64,000 bases of DNA from Chlorella sorokiniana. Its lineage: Eukaryota > Chlorophyta > Trebouxiophyceae > Chlorellales > Chlorellaceae. The notes beneath the pieces were generated by a model, which was not told the origin of the DNA, made no database searches, and saw only the letters and a list, made by a program, of their open reading frames with translations. The stretch spans positions 1,488,001 to 1,552,000 of the forward strand of contig CP084615.1 of NCBI GenBank assembly GCA_025917655.1. The letters are read 5' to 3'. Position numbers and translations under genes: made by a program. This document shows, piece after piece, positions 12,702-23,983 of the stretch; position 1 is the first letter of the stretch, and every line of letters begins with the position of its first letter.

Positions 12702-13035
12702 GAATCAGCCTGCGCCTCCCAGCTGCCCACGCGCTCCCACAATGTCCAGCCAGCTTGTTGGCACAGTTTGGCAACGAGTGTTTAATAGCGCGCTTTCAAG
12801 GGCAGCAGCCGTCAGCAAGAGAGGTAGAGGAGGAATGGGCATGCCATCAGGATATAAGAGAGTCAGCAGTGCAGAAGGATGAGCAGGTGGCAGAAACGAG
12901 CCACAACTTGTCAGACAGACAGACAATGGTTGACAAGACCACACAGCAGCGGGCGGCCGCTGCATGGCAGAGCGCAGCGGCCAAGAGAAAGGGGGCCACG
13001 CACAAGGCTCACGCTGGTTGTGACATGCCGCTGCT
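12702..13035. other. Intergenic, tail-to-tail
   Basis: This is the space between the 3' ends of the CobW fusion gene and the CTP synthase gene. It should hold both 3' UTRs. No other gene or repeat is evident. Confidence 0.5.
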
Positions 13036-16000
13036 TCAGAGCTGCAGCTTGGCTGCAGCCAGCGACAGCGCACTCACGTTCTCCACGGGCCGCAGGCCGC
13101 TCTTGGCGGGGAGGCTAGCGGCGTGGCGCGCCCGCTGAGGAAGTGGTCCAGCTTGCCTGCCGGAAAGGAGAGACGGAGTGGCGTCAGCATCAGAGGCGTA
13201 TGGCGGCGTGTGCAACCTGATGCCTGCGCAGGCGGCACACAGGGCCAGCCCCACGATGACTTGCCGCAGCGGCGTGCGTGGCCCACCCGAGGCTGCCAGG
13301 ATGAGGCCCAGGAAGAGGGGCGATGGCTTGAAGGGGCGCGACTTGAACTCGGGGTGGAACTGGGCGGCCACGAAGAAGGGGTGCCCCGCCAGCTCCACAA
13401 TCTCCATGCGCGTCCCCGTCTCGTCCTTGCCCACAAACCGCAGCCCCGCCGCCTCAAGCTGGGGCACCAGCTCCGGGTTCACCTCGTACCTGCGGGCAGC
13501 CCGGCCAGGTCAGCAGGGAGGCTGGGGAGGTCGATGCCCTGGCCCAGCCACGCACGGCCGCAGCCCCCCCGGCCGTCACCTGTGCCTGTGCCGCTCATCC
13601 ACATACTGCTCCGACTGGTACAGCTTGGCAGCAATGCAGTCCACCGTCTGCAGCACGGTGCGCCGCGAGCCCAGGCGCATGGTGCCGCCGTAGTGGGTGG
13701 TGGAGCCTGCGGGAGCGACGCGTGCGTGTGCCGGGGGTGAGGAGCGGGTGAGGCGCGGCCGCGCACGTGCGGGCAGCTGCTGGCAAACTGGGCAATTGTC
13801 CCGCGCGGCCGGGTGCCGGGAAACAGGGAGCGCGGGGTGCGGCAGCAGCCGCCCTTGGCGCTCGGCCCCGCGCTCACCCTCTGGCATGAAGACCACGACG
13901 GGGTGCGCGGTGGCCTGGTCCCACTCGGTGCTGCTGGCGTCTTCCATGCCCAGCACGCTGCGCGCAAACTCAATCACCGCGATCTGCATGCCCAGGCAGA
14001 TGCCCAGGTAGGGCTTGTCGTGGGTGCGCGCGTAGTTGGCCGCCAGGATCTTGCCCTCCACCCCTCGCCCGCCAAACCCGCCGGGCACCAGCACGCCGTC
14101 GGCCGACCGCAGCTTGGCCCACGCGTCTGCAGGGGCAGCGTGTGTGTGTGTGTGTGGAGGGGGCCCGCCGGGCGCATGCTCGCGTGCGGCTGAGCTGGCG
14201 CTTGCCCGATGCCCCAGCGCCGAGCCCTGCAGCTTGGCGCGCCGGGCGGGCGCCTCACCCTCGTAGGCGGGCGCATCCTCGCCGCGCGTCGCCTCCTCCA
14301 GGTTGCTGGCCTCCACCCACTCCAGGCGCAGCTTGCGGTTGGCGGCCATGCAGGCGTGCTGCAGCGCCTTGGTCACGCTGAGGTACGCGTCGCTCAGGTC
14401 GGTGTACTTGCCCACCATGGCGATGCAGACGGGGGCCACCAGCGAGTCCCACTTGTCCGCAATCTTCTGCTTCCACTGCGACATGTCGATGCGCGCCGCG
14501 CCGCCCAGCCCCAGCAGGCGGCAGATGGTGTCGTGCGCGCCCTGCGCCTGCATCATGAGCGGCACGCGCCAGATGTTGGACACGTCGTGCATCGTCAGAA
14601 CCTGGTCCGCGGGCACGTGGCAGAAGGACGCCTGCAGGGAGGAGGCAGGCAGGCGTGCGGCGTTGGTGCGGCTGCAGGCTGGGCCATGCAGCTCCCGTGC
14701 TGGACAGGGCGCTGGCAGAAGCGCCGCCGTGCTGCACCGCAAAGCATGGCAGTCGCGCCACACAGGATGCGGCACCGAGAGCCTGTGCCAGCCTGCGCGC
14801 GCGCCCCCCTCACTCACCAGCTTGCTGCGCACGCCGTCCTGCAGTGGCTCGCTGCTGCGGCAGGCCAGGAGCTGCGGGTTGAGGCCCAAGCTGCGCAGGG
14901 TGGCCACGCTGTGCTGGGTGGGCTTGGTCTTCTGCTCCCCCACCGCGCCGATGACGGGCACCAGGCTGACGTGCACGCAGCAGAAGTTGCCTGCGCAGAC
15001 ACAGAGCATAGCAAATGATGCCTCTGTTATGATGAGCTGGTATAGCTGCCATGCTTGGCTCCCGGCAGGCACAGCAGGACAGCAGCAAGGTGCCGTCGCT
15101 GCAGCTGCACACCCGTCGGGGGAGGCCTGTACCGCACCTGCGCCCACTCGAAACTGGAACTGTCGCAGCGCCTCGATGAACGGCATGGACTCTATGTCTC
15201 CGACGGTGCCGCCCAGCTCGATGACGCACACGTCGGGCACGCCGTCGCGGCCGTCCACGGGCGTGTGCGCCACTCGCTCGATCCAGTCCTGGATGGCGTC
15301 TGTGATGTGGGGCACCACCTGCACCGTCTTGCCCAGGTAGTCGCCCGCCGCTCCCGCTCAATCACCGCCTGGTAGATCTTGCCGGTGGTGAGGTTGTTGT
15401 CCCGGGAGAGCGAGATGTCCAGGAAGCGCTCGTAGTTGCCCAGGTCCAGGTCGGCCTGCTTGAACGGGGAGCGGCAGCGCCGGGGTGGGGTGCCGGCCCG
15501 CTGACCAGCAGCGCCGGTGAGCAGCCTGCCCAACGACTGCTGGTGGCAGCGTCTGGCCTGCAACCCTTACAGGCTGCACTTTGGAGGGGCAAGCGTTGCT
15601 GTGTTCTCGCAGGCAACTTGTTCAGCCGGCAGCCCTCGGTCGGTCATGCAGCCTCACCTCGCCGCCGTCATCCAGCACAAACACCTCGCCGTGCTCGAAT
15701 GGCGACATGGTGCCGGCGTCGACATTGAGGTAGGGATGTGCAGGCGGAAACGGGGCAGGGGGGGGCAGGCATCAGGCCCCAGCATTGCCAGGTAGGTTCC
15801 CAACTAAGCAATCAAACATGGTGGCGGCTGGTGGCGCCATGCATGTGAGCAGCAGCTCGGCCTGGGCAACGAACGGAAGCCGTGTTGCAAAGGCAGACAA
15901 AACACTTATCTACTTTAATGCTGGTGACCCTATGCCCGCACGCTTTCAACAGGACGCCAATGCTGGAGGCAGTCACTCCCTTGCCAAGCCCGCTGACCAC

Positions 16001-16144
16001 GCCACCTGCAGAAAGCAATCCAAATTTGTCTGAAGCAATATGTGGAAACATTCGAAAGCGATAACGACAACACCGGCAATGGCGGCTTGCCCATGCCCGT
16101 GCTCCCCTACCGAGTAACTCACCTGTAACCAACACGTACTTCAT
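13036..16144 (-). CDS. CTP synthase
   Basis: CTP synthase aminates UTP to CTP using glutamine and ATP, the last step of pyrimidine nucleotide synthesis, in the cytosol. It opens MKYVLVTG and continues [20 protein letters not shown] after an intron. Further motifs are [60 protein letters not shown] and the amidotransferase pieces [10 protein letters not shown] (nucleophile Cys), [13 protein letters not shown] and [10 protein letters not shown] (catalytic His and Glu). The second intron, 15738-15909, appears to have AT-AC ends and is listed separately. One exon breaks frame by one base at a C run, 15344-15346. The extreme C-terminus ([10 protein letters not shown] onward) could end at 13074 or 13036 depending on one such base. 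The length is about the usual 560-600 residues. Confidence 0.95.
15738..15909 (-). other. Apparent AT-AC intron in the CTP synthase gene
   Basis: On the minus strand the exon ends ATTAAAGTAG and the intron starts ATAAGTG at 15909. It ends in a pyrimidine-rich tract and CCTGCAC at 15738, and the next exon starts ATCCCTACCTC. Joining at these points gives [13 protein letters not shown], exactly the conserved CTP synthase sequence. No AG occurs in the roughly 45 bases before the exon, so an ordinary acceptor cannot give this join. The ATAAGTG donor resembles the U2-type AT-AC class rather than the U12 type (ATATCCTT). Confidence 0.7.
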
Positions 16145-16471
16145 CCTGCTGTTGTTAGCAGGTCCCACTGCGTTCGCTTAGCCACCGCCGCCGATTGAGC
16201 TGTCTGCCGTCGGCCTCGCTGAAGCACAGCCTTAGTGATTGACTTGCTCAAAAGACGGCAATTCGAAAGCATGCAGCGATGGCAACTGCAGTATTCGAGC
16301 CGAAGCTTGCCATCTGTTCAAATGCGGTGCCAAGCGGGCAGTCGCGTCAGCGGGAGCACACCCTCACAGCCACTTCACTCCCGTTTCAATGGAAGGCCTG
16401 TTTTGCTGTTACATGCCGGTCATTGTCCTGTACATGGACAGGGATGCCAAAGCAAGCTGCCCATGCTCTGG
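16145..16471. other. Promoter and 5' region of CTP synthase
   Basis: This lies between the CTP synthase start codon and the stop codon of the next minus-strand gene. It should contain the CTP synthase promoter and 5' UTR and the short 3' UTR of its neighbour. No further feature was recognised. Confidence 0.4.
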
Positions 16472-16987
16472 TCACTTGGCGGCCTTTTTCTTCCAAATCC
16501 ACTTGGGGTTGTCTTCACGAGGCTGCACCGGCATGGTGCTGCAGTAGGGCACATAGTCCAAGCCCTGATAAGCAGCATCGTTCAGCTGCTTTCGGATCTG
16601 ATACTCCCATGCATCATCAGGGATGCGGTTATGTGCCTGCACGCGGCGGACAAAGGCGGGCCTGAGTGGTGGGGCTGGCCCAAGCGTTCGCCAGGGAGCG
16701 TGCGAACATCCTTTCGGCCTCTGATGCACGTATCCAGTCATTCATAGCCTTCAAGGACCGGAAACTCGCGTGGGACACCAGGAGTCACTCGCTTACCGCG
16801 GCTGACCAAAGGTCTGGAGGGGCTTGAGACTCGGTTCCTGACATTTCCGATCGCAAGAGTTACACGAACAACGGTTGCAACGCGGCTGACGGGCTCTTAA
16901 TGCCGTGGCCAGCGAGTCCTCCCTAGAAAGCGGCGCCAGATGTGCATAGGGAAGCTCACAGTTCATGGGGTGTGCTTTCCTATCCAT
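16472..16987 (-). CDS. Small basic protein, possibly mitochondrial; not recognised
   Basis: The last exon encodes AHNRIPDDAWEYQIRKQL, GLDYVPYCSTMP and a lysine-rich end, PKWIWKKKAAK, with the stop at 16472. It looks like a small organelle subunit, but I cannot name the family. Two models fit. In one, translation starts at 16709 with MFARSLANAWASPTTQ, a good mitochondrial presequence, which then needs a one-base frame change to join the conserved part. In the other, a first exon starts at 16987 (MDRKAHPMNCEL) and splices from a GT near 16794 to an acceptor near 16720. I favour the presequence model because the product would be a compact protein of about 80 residues. The gene is divergent from the DUF2064 gene. 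Confidence 0.5.
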
Positions 16988-17333
16988 AACATCTTGCTTG
17001 TGTGAATTTGGTTACAGTTTCCAACGATTACAGGAACTGAGGGTTCAACGCGGCGACTGACTCTGGTGGCGTGACGTCTGCGCATCGCTGCATCCACGAG
17101 TCGGTGCGAAAGCGGAGGCGTATGTTTTCGCATCCAAACTGCGCCGAATAAGTTCAGGTTATCAGATCAGGTAACTTCACAGGGTGCTGAATGCCAGCTA
17201 AGTAGCACTTCAGTGCCAGGCTCACCATGCACAAGACTTGACGAACCTGTTCGCAATGGTGGCGGCCACCTGGCGGCCGTCTCCCACGGCAACGCCCGAA
17301 TTAGAACTCATTTGTCTCGAAAAGTTATGAAAT
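16988..17333. promoter_or_regulatory. Shared upstream region of a divergent pair
   Basis: This gap separates the upstream limit of the small minus-strand gene from the DUF2064 gene start. It is less GC-rich than the flanking exons, as expected for promoters. No specific motif was identified. Confidence 0.4.
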
Positions 17334-18446
17334 ATGCAATCCGAAGACGCGGTGGTTGTGTTTGCCCGGTTTCCACACCCAGGGAAAGTGAAAACTCGGC
17401 TGGCGGCCTCAATAGGGGCTGAGCAGGCTGCCACCTTCTACAAACACTGCGCTGAGGGCGTGATGCGCGAGCTGAGCAGGTCACTGCCCGGTGCCGCTCA
17501 GCCACCACCCATTCTGCCGCCCCCACTCGTGATTTCCTTTGCCACTGGAGGAGATCAACGCACAGCAGAGAGGAGGCTTCATGGACCAAGTTTGACAGTA
17601 TTCCTTGCGAAATGACCTTGCAGGCTGGCAGATTTCTGCATCTACGTGTTCTACTCAGCTGAGCAGGACGGTGCAGCCATGGCGTCATGGTTGGCTCCGC
17701 TATGGACGGTAAGGCAGGGCCGACTCTCGCTGCTCAGGCATGCCGCCGCTGACATGTTGGCATGGTGCTGCAGGGTAACATGCATCTGCTACCCCAACTG
17801 GAAGAACCCGACCTGGGTGCCCGCATGCTTCATGCCATGCGCTGCGCCTTTGGTCGCGGGCACCAGCGTGTGGCCATCGTGGGAAGCGACGTGCCCGACC
17901 TTTCCAGCCACGCTGTTAGAAAGGCAATGCACTATCTGGGCAAGCATGAGGTGAAAGACTGTTGTGTTATGCTCTAGTGTGCGTGTTGCATGCCGAAGGC
18001 TGCCCAGTTTCATCGAGAGAGTCTGCCAGCTCGCTGCCTGCAGGCTGTCTTTGGCCCAGCGGAGGATGGAGGGTATTATTTGCTGGCGCTCAGCAGCCTG
18101 CCACAGGATCTGTTCCAGGTGGCAAGGGCTGCCACAAATCATTAGCACACGTTGAATGGTTATGACAAGCGGGCACTTGTGCGTGCAGGGCATTCCTTGG
18201 AGCACAGGCTCCGTGCTGCACTCCAACGCATCCCGCGCCCGCCATTTGGGCCTCAGCGTTGCACCTTTGGACGCGCTGGAGACACTGCAGGATATCGACA
18301 CGCTGCAGGACTTGCAATGCTGGTGCCAGAGGCGGCAACAAGAAACCGAGGAGCAGGAGAAAGCAGGAGACCTGACACAATCTTGTACCTTGCTTCAAGT
18401 TGCTTTACAGATTCTGTGTGTTGCCCCGGAGACTTCCGGAGACTGA
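17334..18446 (+). CDS. DUF2064 / TIGR04282-type transferase
   Basis: This family has a nucleotidyl- or glycosyl-transferase fold (GT-A like), and its substrate is not established. The start is clear: MQSEDAVVVFARFPHPGKVK, where FARFPxPGKVKTRL is the family signature. Later exons give FCIYVFYSAEQDG, DLGARMLHAMRCAFGRGHQR, VAIVGSDVPDLS (the metal and nucleotide-binding Asp region) and VFGPAEDGGYYLLALSSLP, another diagnostic motif. The last exon reads IPWSTGSVLHS and ends with a Glu/Gln-rich helix. The length is near the usual 230-270 residues. The 3' end converges on the kinase gene, and the kinase polyadenylation signal (TTACA on the plus strand at 18406-18410) may lie inside this gene's last exon, so the two transcripts probably overlap. 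Confidence 0.85.
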
Positions 18447-18501
18447 AAACAGGGCCTCGTTGTTGTGAACACTAAAGGCGACCAACACCAGCGCGGCACG
18501 C

Positions 18502-21500
18502 CTATTTGTCAAACGGCGACAGATCGTCAAAAAAACCGGTGCTGGGCGCAGTCACGTTCCGCCGATGCTTGGAGGGCGAGGCGCTGGGCTCTGCTGGCTG
18601 ATTGCCGCCCTGGGGAGCGCGCATTGGCGAGGCAGGCTGCATGGGTGACTGTGCACCGTTGCCTGCCAACCCCGGTTGCCCAAACTCTCCAAGGCGGGCT
18701 GGGGAAGGGCTGGATGATACTGGCGCAGATTTGGCACCTGGGGCCCCCATTGGAGAGGCTCCCGGTGTAGCAGGCGCTGGGTGGGAGCGCAGCTGCAGCC
18801 CCACACCACCGGCTGCCCTGGTCATGCCTCCACTGCTGCTAGACCTCATGGACTGCGACCCATGCCCTGCTCCAAGGCCACCGCTGCTGCTCCTGTGTGT
18901 CAAACTGTTGCCGCTCAGGTCCAGCTTGGCTCGCAGCGCACCCTCCAATGCAGCTGTTGCTGGAGCCACCACAGGGCTGCCAGAGCTGCTGCTGACTGCC
19001 TGCGCGTTGCTGCCCTCTGTGCCCCCAACAGCCGGCTGCAGAAGGGTGGGCGTCGAGGCATCCTTGCTGCCCGTTGCTGGGTTAAATGAAACCCACTCTC
19101 CAGCAGGACTGCTTGCCAAGCTTGCAGGCTGGCTGCCCGCCACTTGGAGCTGCGCCTGTTCTGTGCTGCGCCTGCTGCTGAGAGAGGTGCTGCCTGATCC
19201 TGCAGGTTCCAGAGCAGCTGAAACCGCCTGCACAGGTGTCGGCATGCTGCCGCACAACCCCTGCTGTGCCTTGACCTTAAGCTGCTTAATTTCAGCTGCC
19301 TGCGTTTCGATGACTTTCTGCAAACGGCGCATGTCATCGTTCCTAGTCTGCAGCAGCAGCGGGGTGCGGCATGTGAGCAGCAAGCGGAAAAGAGGCGCCA
19401 TGGAAGCAGCGCACCCAAGGAGGTCTTGTGCCTCACCTCCAGCAGCTGCTCCAACACCTTGCAATGCTGACGCAGCGCCTCGAGCCTGTCCTCAAGGTCC
19501 TCCGCCAGCTGTTCGCTGCCTGCGGCAGTAAGGGGCCTCCTAACACACATTGCAAGAACAGGACAGGCTTGAGGGCAGGTTGCACAAGGAGGAGGCACAA
19601 AGGCTTACCAGCAGAAGAAGGCGGATGAGCATTGGTCGGCGGCACTTCACGGCTCGCTGCCTGACCGGGCCCCTGAGCCTGGCCCACAGTCATGCGCGAC
19701 AGCCCCACCGACAGTGGGCTGACCTCGGCTGCTTCCACCGCAAGCGGAGGCCGTACGGGGGCAGATGGCTGGTATCGCTGCAAAAGGGCTGAATTGGCGG
19801 CGCCTGCACCGCCTGCCTGCACCGCGGTCTGCTTGGGCGCATCATGGTGGTGCATCTGAGAGGGCGGCGGTTGTGTCCCCTGCTGTTGCTTCCCGGTCGA
19901 CACCCCGGATGGACCGCTGGCCTCCGATGGCATCTCCTCGCCAAACGAAGACCAGAAGCTGCCAGCGCCGGCGACCGCGGCGCATGCAGCAGTATGGCCA
20001 GCATCGGCCTTGGTGGGGCTGAATGACGCCCAGCTGCCGCTGCCAAAGGATCCTGCCCGTCGCTGCTCGCCTGCGCCTGCTGCGCTGCTGCAGCTGCTTG
20101 CCACAGCTGGTGACAGCGGGGAGCTGATGCTGCTGGCCCCAAAGTCTGCCCAGCCCTGGGATGGTGCACGCTCATGCAGCGCGACACCACCCGACAGCCT
20201 GCTGTCAACTGCAGCGTGTTGGTGGCCTGGCCCTTGCTGCTGCGGGTGCGGCTGAAAGCCTGGCAGCTGCTGTTGTCCGTTCATCATCTGCTCAACCTGC
20301 GCAATCACTTGTTGGATGCTGGGGCGATCCCTAACGTTCACAGTCAGCATGGCGCGAATCAGGGATCGTAGCGGCTCGGGCCGTCCGTCAGGCAGGGTGT
20401 ACCGCCCGTTCAGCACCTGTGCATGGGAGGGGTGGAGATCAGCACGCTAAGCAGCCCATGGACACCAGGCCCGCCGCTGCATCAACACCCAGTCCCATGC
20501 GTTCAGCGGCCCCACCTGCAGCTTGGCCTCGCCTTCGAAGGGCAGCCTGCCATGAGCGAGCAGGTAGAGCAGCACGCCCAGCGACCACACATCCACGGCC
20601 GGACCGATGAACTCCCTGCTGTACAGGTCGTATAGCTCAGGGGCACGATATGCGGGCGTTGTGTACCGCCGCACCACCTCCTCTCCAAGCGCAATGTCCC
20701 GCTCTGTCTCCAGCACGCCGTGTCGGCCGCTGGCGCTGCCAAAATCGCACAGCACCCAGCCCCCAGGGCTCAGCAGGATGTTTTCCGCCTTGATGTCCCT
20801 GCGGGGGGCACACGCAGGCTTAGGCACACAGCAAGCGCAAGCCACCACCCTTCTGCCGTTGGCACTCACATGGAACGCAGCGTACAAGCAGAGCCCAACC
20901 ATGCATGCAGCTGCATGCCTGTGGGACAGCGGCGGCGTCAGGCTGTGCATGGCCTCCACGGCTCGGCAGACGGGCAGGAAGATGTGCAGCAACGTCGCCT
21001 CGTCCAGGCGGAAGGCCCGCTGCTTCAGGAACGCCACTAATGTGTCTGGGCAAAAGTCCAGAAGCACAAATGCGGCAGCAGGGGGCCGCCAGCGGGGCCC
21101 ACAAATGCTGCCTCGTGCAGCCGCACCACGTAGGGGCACCCTTGCAGCTTCTCCAACGTCGAAACCTCGGTGTCTACATCACGAGCAGCCCCTGGATATC
21201 CCCTGCATGGAGGAGCGGTGGGGCTGGGGTGCGTCTGGGTAGCGCGCAAGCCTAGCTGCCCACAGGGAGCTGGTCAACGCCGAACCCGCCCAGCATGGCA
21301 GGAAGCAGCTGACTGCTAGCAGGAAGAACCTGCGCTCACGTGAGGAGGAAGTGCTTCAGCGCAAATGCCTCCCCCGTGTCGACGTCTGTGCAGCCGTAAA
21401 TGGTTGCGAAGCCGCCCTCGCCCAACACCTTGTCCACGCGGACGACACGCTGCCCCACGCTGACTTGCTTCCCACTCAGGACACCGGCGCCTTCTCGACC

Positions 21501-21542
21501 TGTCAGGCCCTTTTTCGCGAGGGCTTGCAGTCCTTTCAGCAT
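18502..21542 (-). CDS. NAK-family serine/threonine kinase (AAK1/GAK/BIKE-like)
   Basis: Kinases of this family phosphorylate clathrin adaptor subunits and control vesicle formation. The start at 21542 gives MLKGLQALAKKGLTG, followed by VLGEGGFATIYGCTDV (glycine loop) and EAFALKHFLL (catalytic Lys). Next come GCPYVVRLHEAAFVG, VLLDFCPDTLVAFLKQ, HRDIKAENILL (catalytic loop, made across an intron), VLCDFGSAS (metal-binding DFG), YTTPAYRAPELYDLYS and DVWSLGVLLYLLAHGRLPFE, features typical of NAK kinases. The intron within HRD (20799-20918) appears to start with GC. The kinase domain is followed by roughly 500 residues of Ser/Ala/Gln/Pro-rich disorder with a short coiled coil, DMRRLQKVIETQAAEIKQLK, and ends STGFFDDLSPFDK. 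Only 73 bp separate its start codon from that of the ataxin-10 gene. Confidence 0.88.
20799..20918 (-). other. Candidate GC-AG intron inside the kinase HRD motif
   Basis: The minus-strand exon ends CTGTCCCACAG, the next bases are GCATGC, and the intron ends CCCCGCAG before GGACATCAAGG. Joining here restores SHRDIKAEN, the invariant catalytic loop. No GT donor in the neighbourhood gives the same join. Confidence 0.5.
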
Positions 21543-21615
21543 CTTTGTGATCTAGTTTGATGTCGCCTCAACTGCGACGCCAGCAGCCCCTGCAGGGGAT
21601 GCCGACGAGCCTTGT
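21543..21615. promoter_or_regulatory. 73-bp bidirectional promoter region, NAK kinase / ataxin-10
   Basis: Only 73 bases lie between the two start codons, so both transcripts must be driven from this stretch or from within the neighbouring genes. The ataxin-10 start could instead be at 21559, which would shrink the gap further. Confidence 0.45.
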
Positions 21616-23884
21616 TTGGAGGGTGGAGGCTCACACAATAGGGAAATTTCCAGTTCCAGTACATGTTCTATGGTAGTGCACTCCCCTGAGAGTGTTGCAG
21701 CCTGCCTTTGCATCGTGATATCACCGACCATGTTACAATCGGATGCATTGACTGAGTTGGTGACAGCCAGTCGCTGTCCCACCCTCGCCAGCCAAGTACA
21801 GCAGCAGCTTTCGGCAGTTGTAGAAACCGCTGAAGAGTTGCTGCAATCATTGCAGCAAAGGTCTGGGTCCAATGAGCAGGAGCATGCAGCACGGCAGCAC
21901 GATCTGCTGCTCTGCTTCAGGGTTGTGCGCAACGCTGCTGCCACCGGTGGCACGCCAGCCTGTGCCGCCCTGCTGCACCTGGGCCTGATGAGGCTGGTGT
22001 GCACAGCGTTGCAACTCGTGAGCACGGCGACCATATCGTTGAATTGGCAGCTGCCAGCCGCTATAAGCCAGGCACTGGCCAACCTGTGCAATGCATGTGG
22101 CACCAGCGCAGCGGCAGCTTGGGATGCGCTCTTCCCGCTTCACTTCAGCATGCTAGCACATGTAAATGCAGGTGAGAACAAATGACGATTTGATACATGG
22201 CGTCGCTGTTACAGGTGGTCTGCTGCAGCTTACCCTTCTTTATGATCCCTCTGCACATGCACTCCACAGGTGCAACCCAAGCAGCCACCTGCTTGGCCCT
22301 GCTGGCCTGTTGCAAGGCTGTTCATGGTGCGGCAGATGCGCTAGCTGGAGAACAGGGAGCGGAGATGATGGCAGCCCTGCTGTGCAACTACCAACGCGAT
22401 CTGCAGCAAGTACGCTGGGCGTCTGCTTGGTTTCCTTGCGCGTCACTGACTAGAGGCGCTGGCCACCCATCTCGCTATGGCAACAATCTGCATGCCTGCA
22501 GGGCGAGCATAATGACAACCTGGGTCTTCTGGCAAATCACCTGTGCATGGTTCGGGACCTGCTGCCACACCTGTTCCGAGCCGTCGGGCCCGAAGCCTGC
22601 GACATCGGCATGGCCGCGCAACAGCCCACCCTTGCCCAAAGCGCGCTGCTGGATGTGCTATGCATGGAGGCGCAGGATATGCCACAGATGATGGAACGCG
22701 ATGGAGCTACAGCAGGGTAGGGCCCAAGTTGCTTGCATATTCGCAGTTGTGCGTATCCGCGGTTTTCCCTGTTGTAATTGCTTCCTGCATTGGTTCGCAA
22801 GCCCGCACCAACTCTGCCCCCTTTCTGCAGCACTGCACCGGCAGCCAGCGGCACCATGCATTTTCTGGTGCAGCTGATAGAGCAGCTGGCTGCAGTTCAT
22901 GCTGTGCAGCCTCCCCTCAGCCAGGGCCAGCAGCAGATGCTGCAGACGGCGCTGCGTTTGGTGCGGGACGTGAGCGCCAGGGATGATGATGGGCGCGGCC
23001 TGTCTGGTGGCGGCAACATGGTAGCTGCGCTTCAGGCTGCCAAGCTCCTGCCCAGCGTGCTTGCCATGCTGAAGGCTTTGGAGCCCATCCAGAACCCGCA
23101 GCGGCAGCAGCAGCAGGTGCCTGCGGGTGGGGCAGGGCCCCAGGCCATCAGTAGCGGGGGAGGCGTCGCCGTAACAGAGCTGGCCCCAAAGCTGGCTGGC
23201 CGCTCGCAGCGCTTCCCTGCTACCCCGCCCTACCCCGGCTTTCGCACCGACCTGCTGGCGGCTGTGGCCAACATGGCGCACAGGCGTCCCGCTGTGCACG
23301 TGCGCACTCTTGGTGGCAAGGGGCGGTGATAGTGCAGTGGTGGTGGAAGGCGGGCGCGTCTTGCTGCTGTTGGTGCCCATCGTTCAAGCCGCTGTCGCTG
23401 CGCAGCATCCTTGCTGCCGCAATCCGCACTGCTCGGAGCGTTGATTATCTGCCTGCGCTTCCCGCATGTGCAGGACGAGGTGTGTGCCCTGGGCGGCGTT
23501 GAGCTGGTGCTAGCCCAATGCCAGCTAGACAGGCAGTCGCCGCTGGCGCGCGAGTGGGCGCTGTGGGCTGTGCGCAACCTGTGCGAGGGCAACGAGCAGG
23601 CGCAGGTAGGCCGGCATCTGGGCTGACCGCAGGCCTGGGTGCAGGCATGTATGCCTCCCATCACCGCCAACCGTGGCAGCCGCAGCCCAAACACTCGGCT
23701 CGCCCTGCTCCCTGCTGTCCTTCAGGAGGCCATCCGCCAGCTGCAGCTGTGCACGACAGTGGACAACGAGGAGCTGCAGCGCCTGGGGGTCAAGCTGGAG
23801 CTGGATGAGCGCACCGGCAAGCTGCGGGTGACCAGGAGGGCGGGCAGCAGCGCAGCGGTGGGAGGCCCAGCTCTGGAGGGCTGA
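21616..23884 (+). CDS. Ataxin-10 domain protein
   Basis: Ataxin-10 proteins are armadillo-like helical repeat proteins with roles in cytokinesis and cell survival; a plant homologue is needed in embryo development. The N-terminal exon carries helical repeats (SDALTELVTASRC, LLQSLQQRSGSNEQEH, RVVRNAAATGGTPACAALLH). The diagnostic C-terminal domain is clear: YPGFRTDLLAAVANMAHRRP, then QDEVCALGGVELVLAQCQLD and SPLAREWALWAVRNLCEGNE, then EAIRQLQLCTTV. The start is uncertain: 21616 opens MEGGGSHNREISSSST, while another ATG at 21559 would need extra splicing. A middle region encodes a Gln-rich linker. It is head-to-head with the kinase gene and converges on TRM10. Confidence 0.85.
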
Positions 23885-23983
23885 GTGCTTGGTGCTGCCA
23901 CAGCCATGCAGCGAGGTTGTTAAGCATTGTCCCTTGTGTTGTGGCATCATTGATTATCATGTCTGTCATCACAGACGTCATCA

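Noticed and set aside
15738-15909. A minor-spliceosome (U12) intron
   Set aside because: The donor ATAAGTG does not match the U12 consensus ATATCCTT, and I see no clear U12 branch site. The major-spliceosome AT-AC class fits better.
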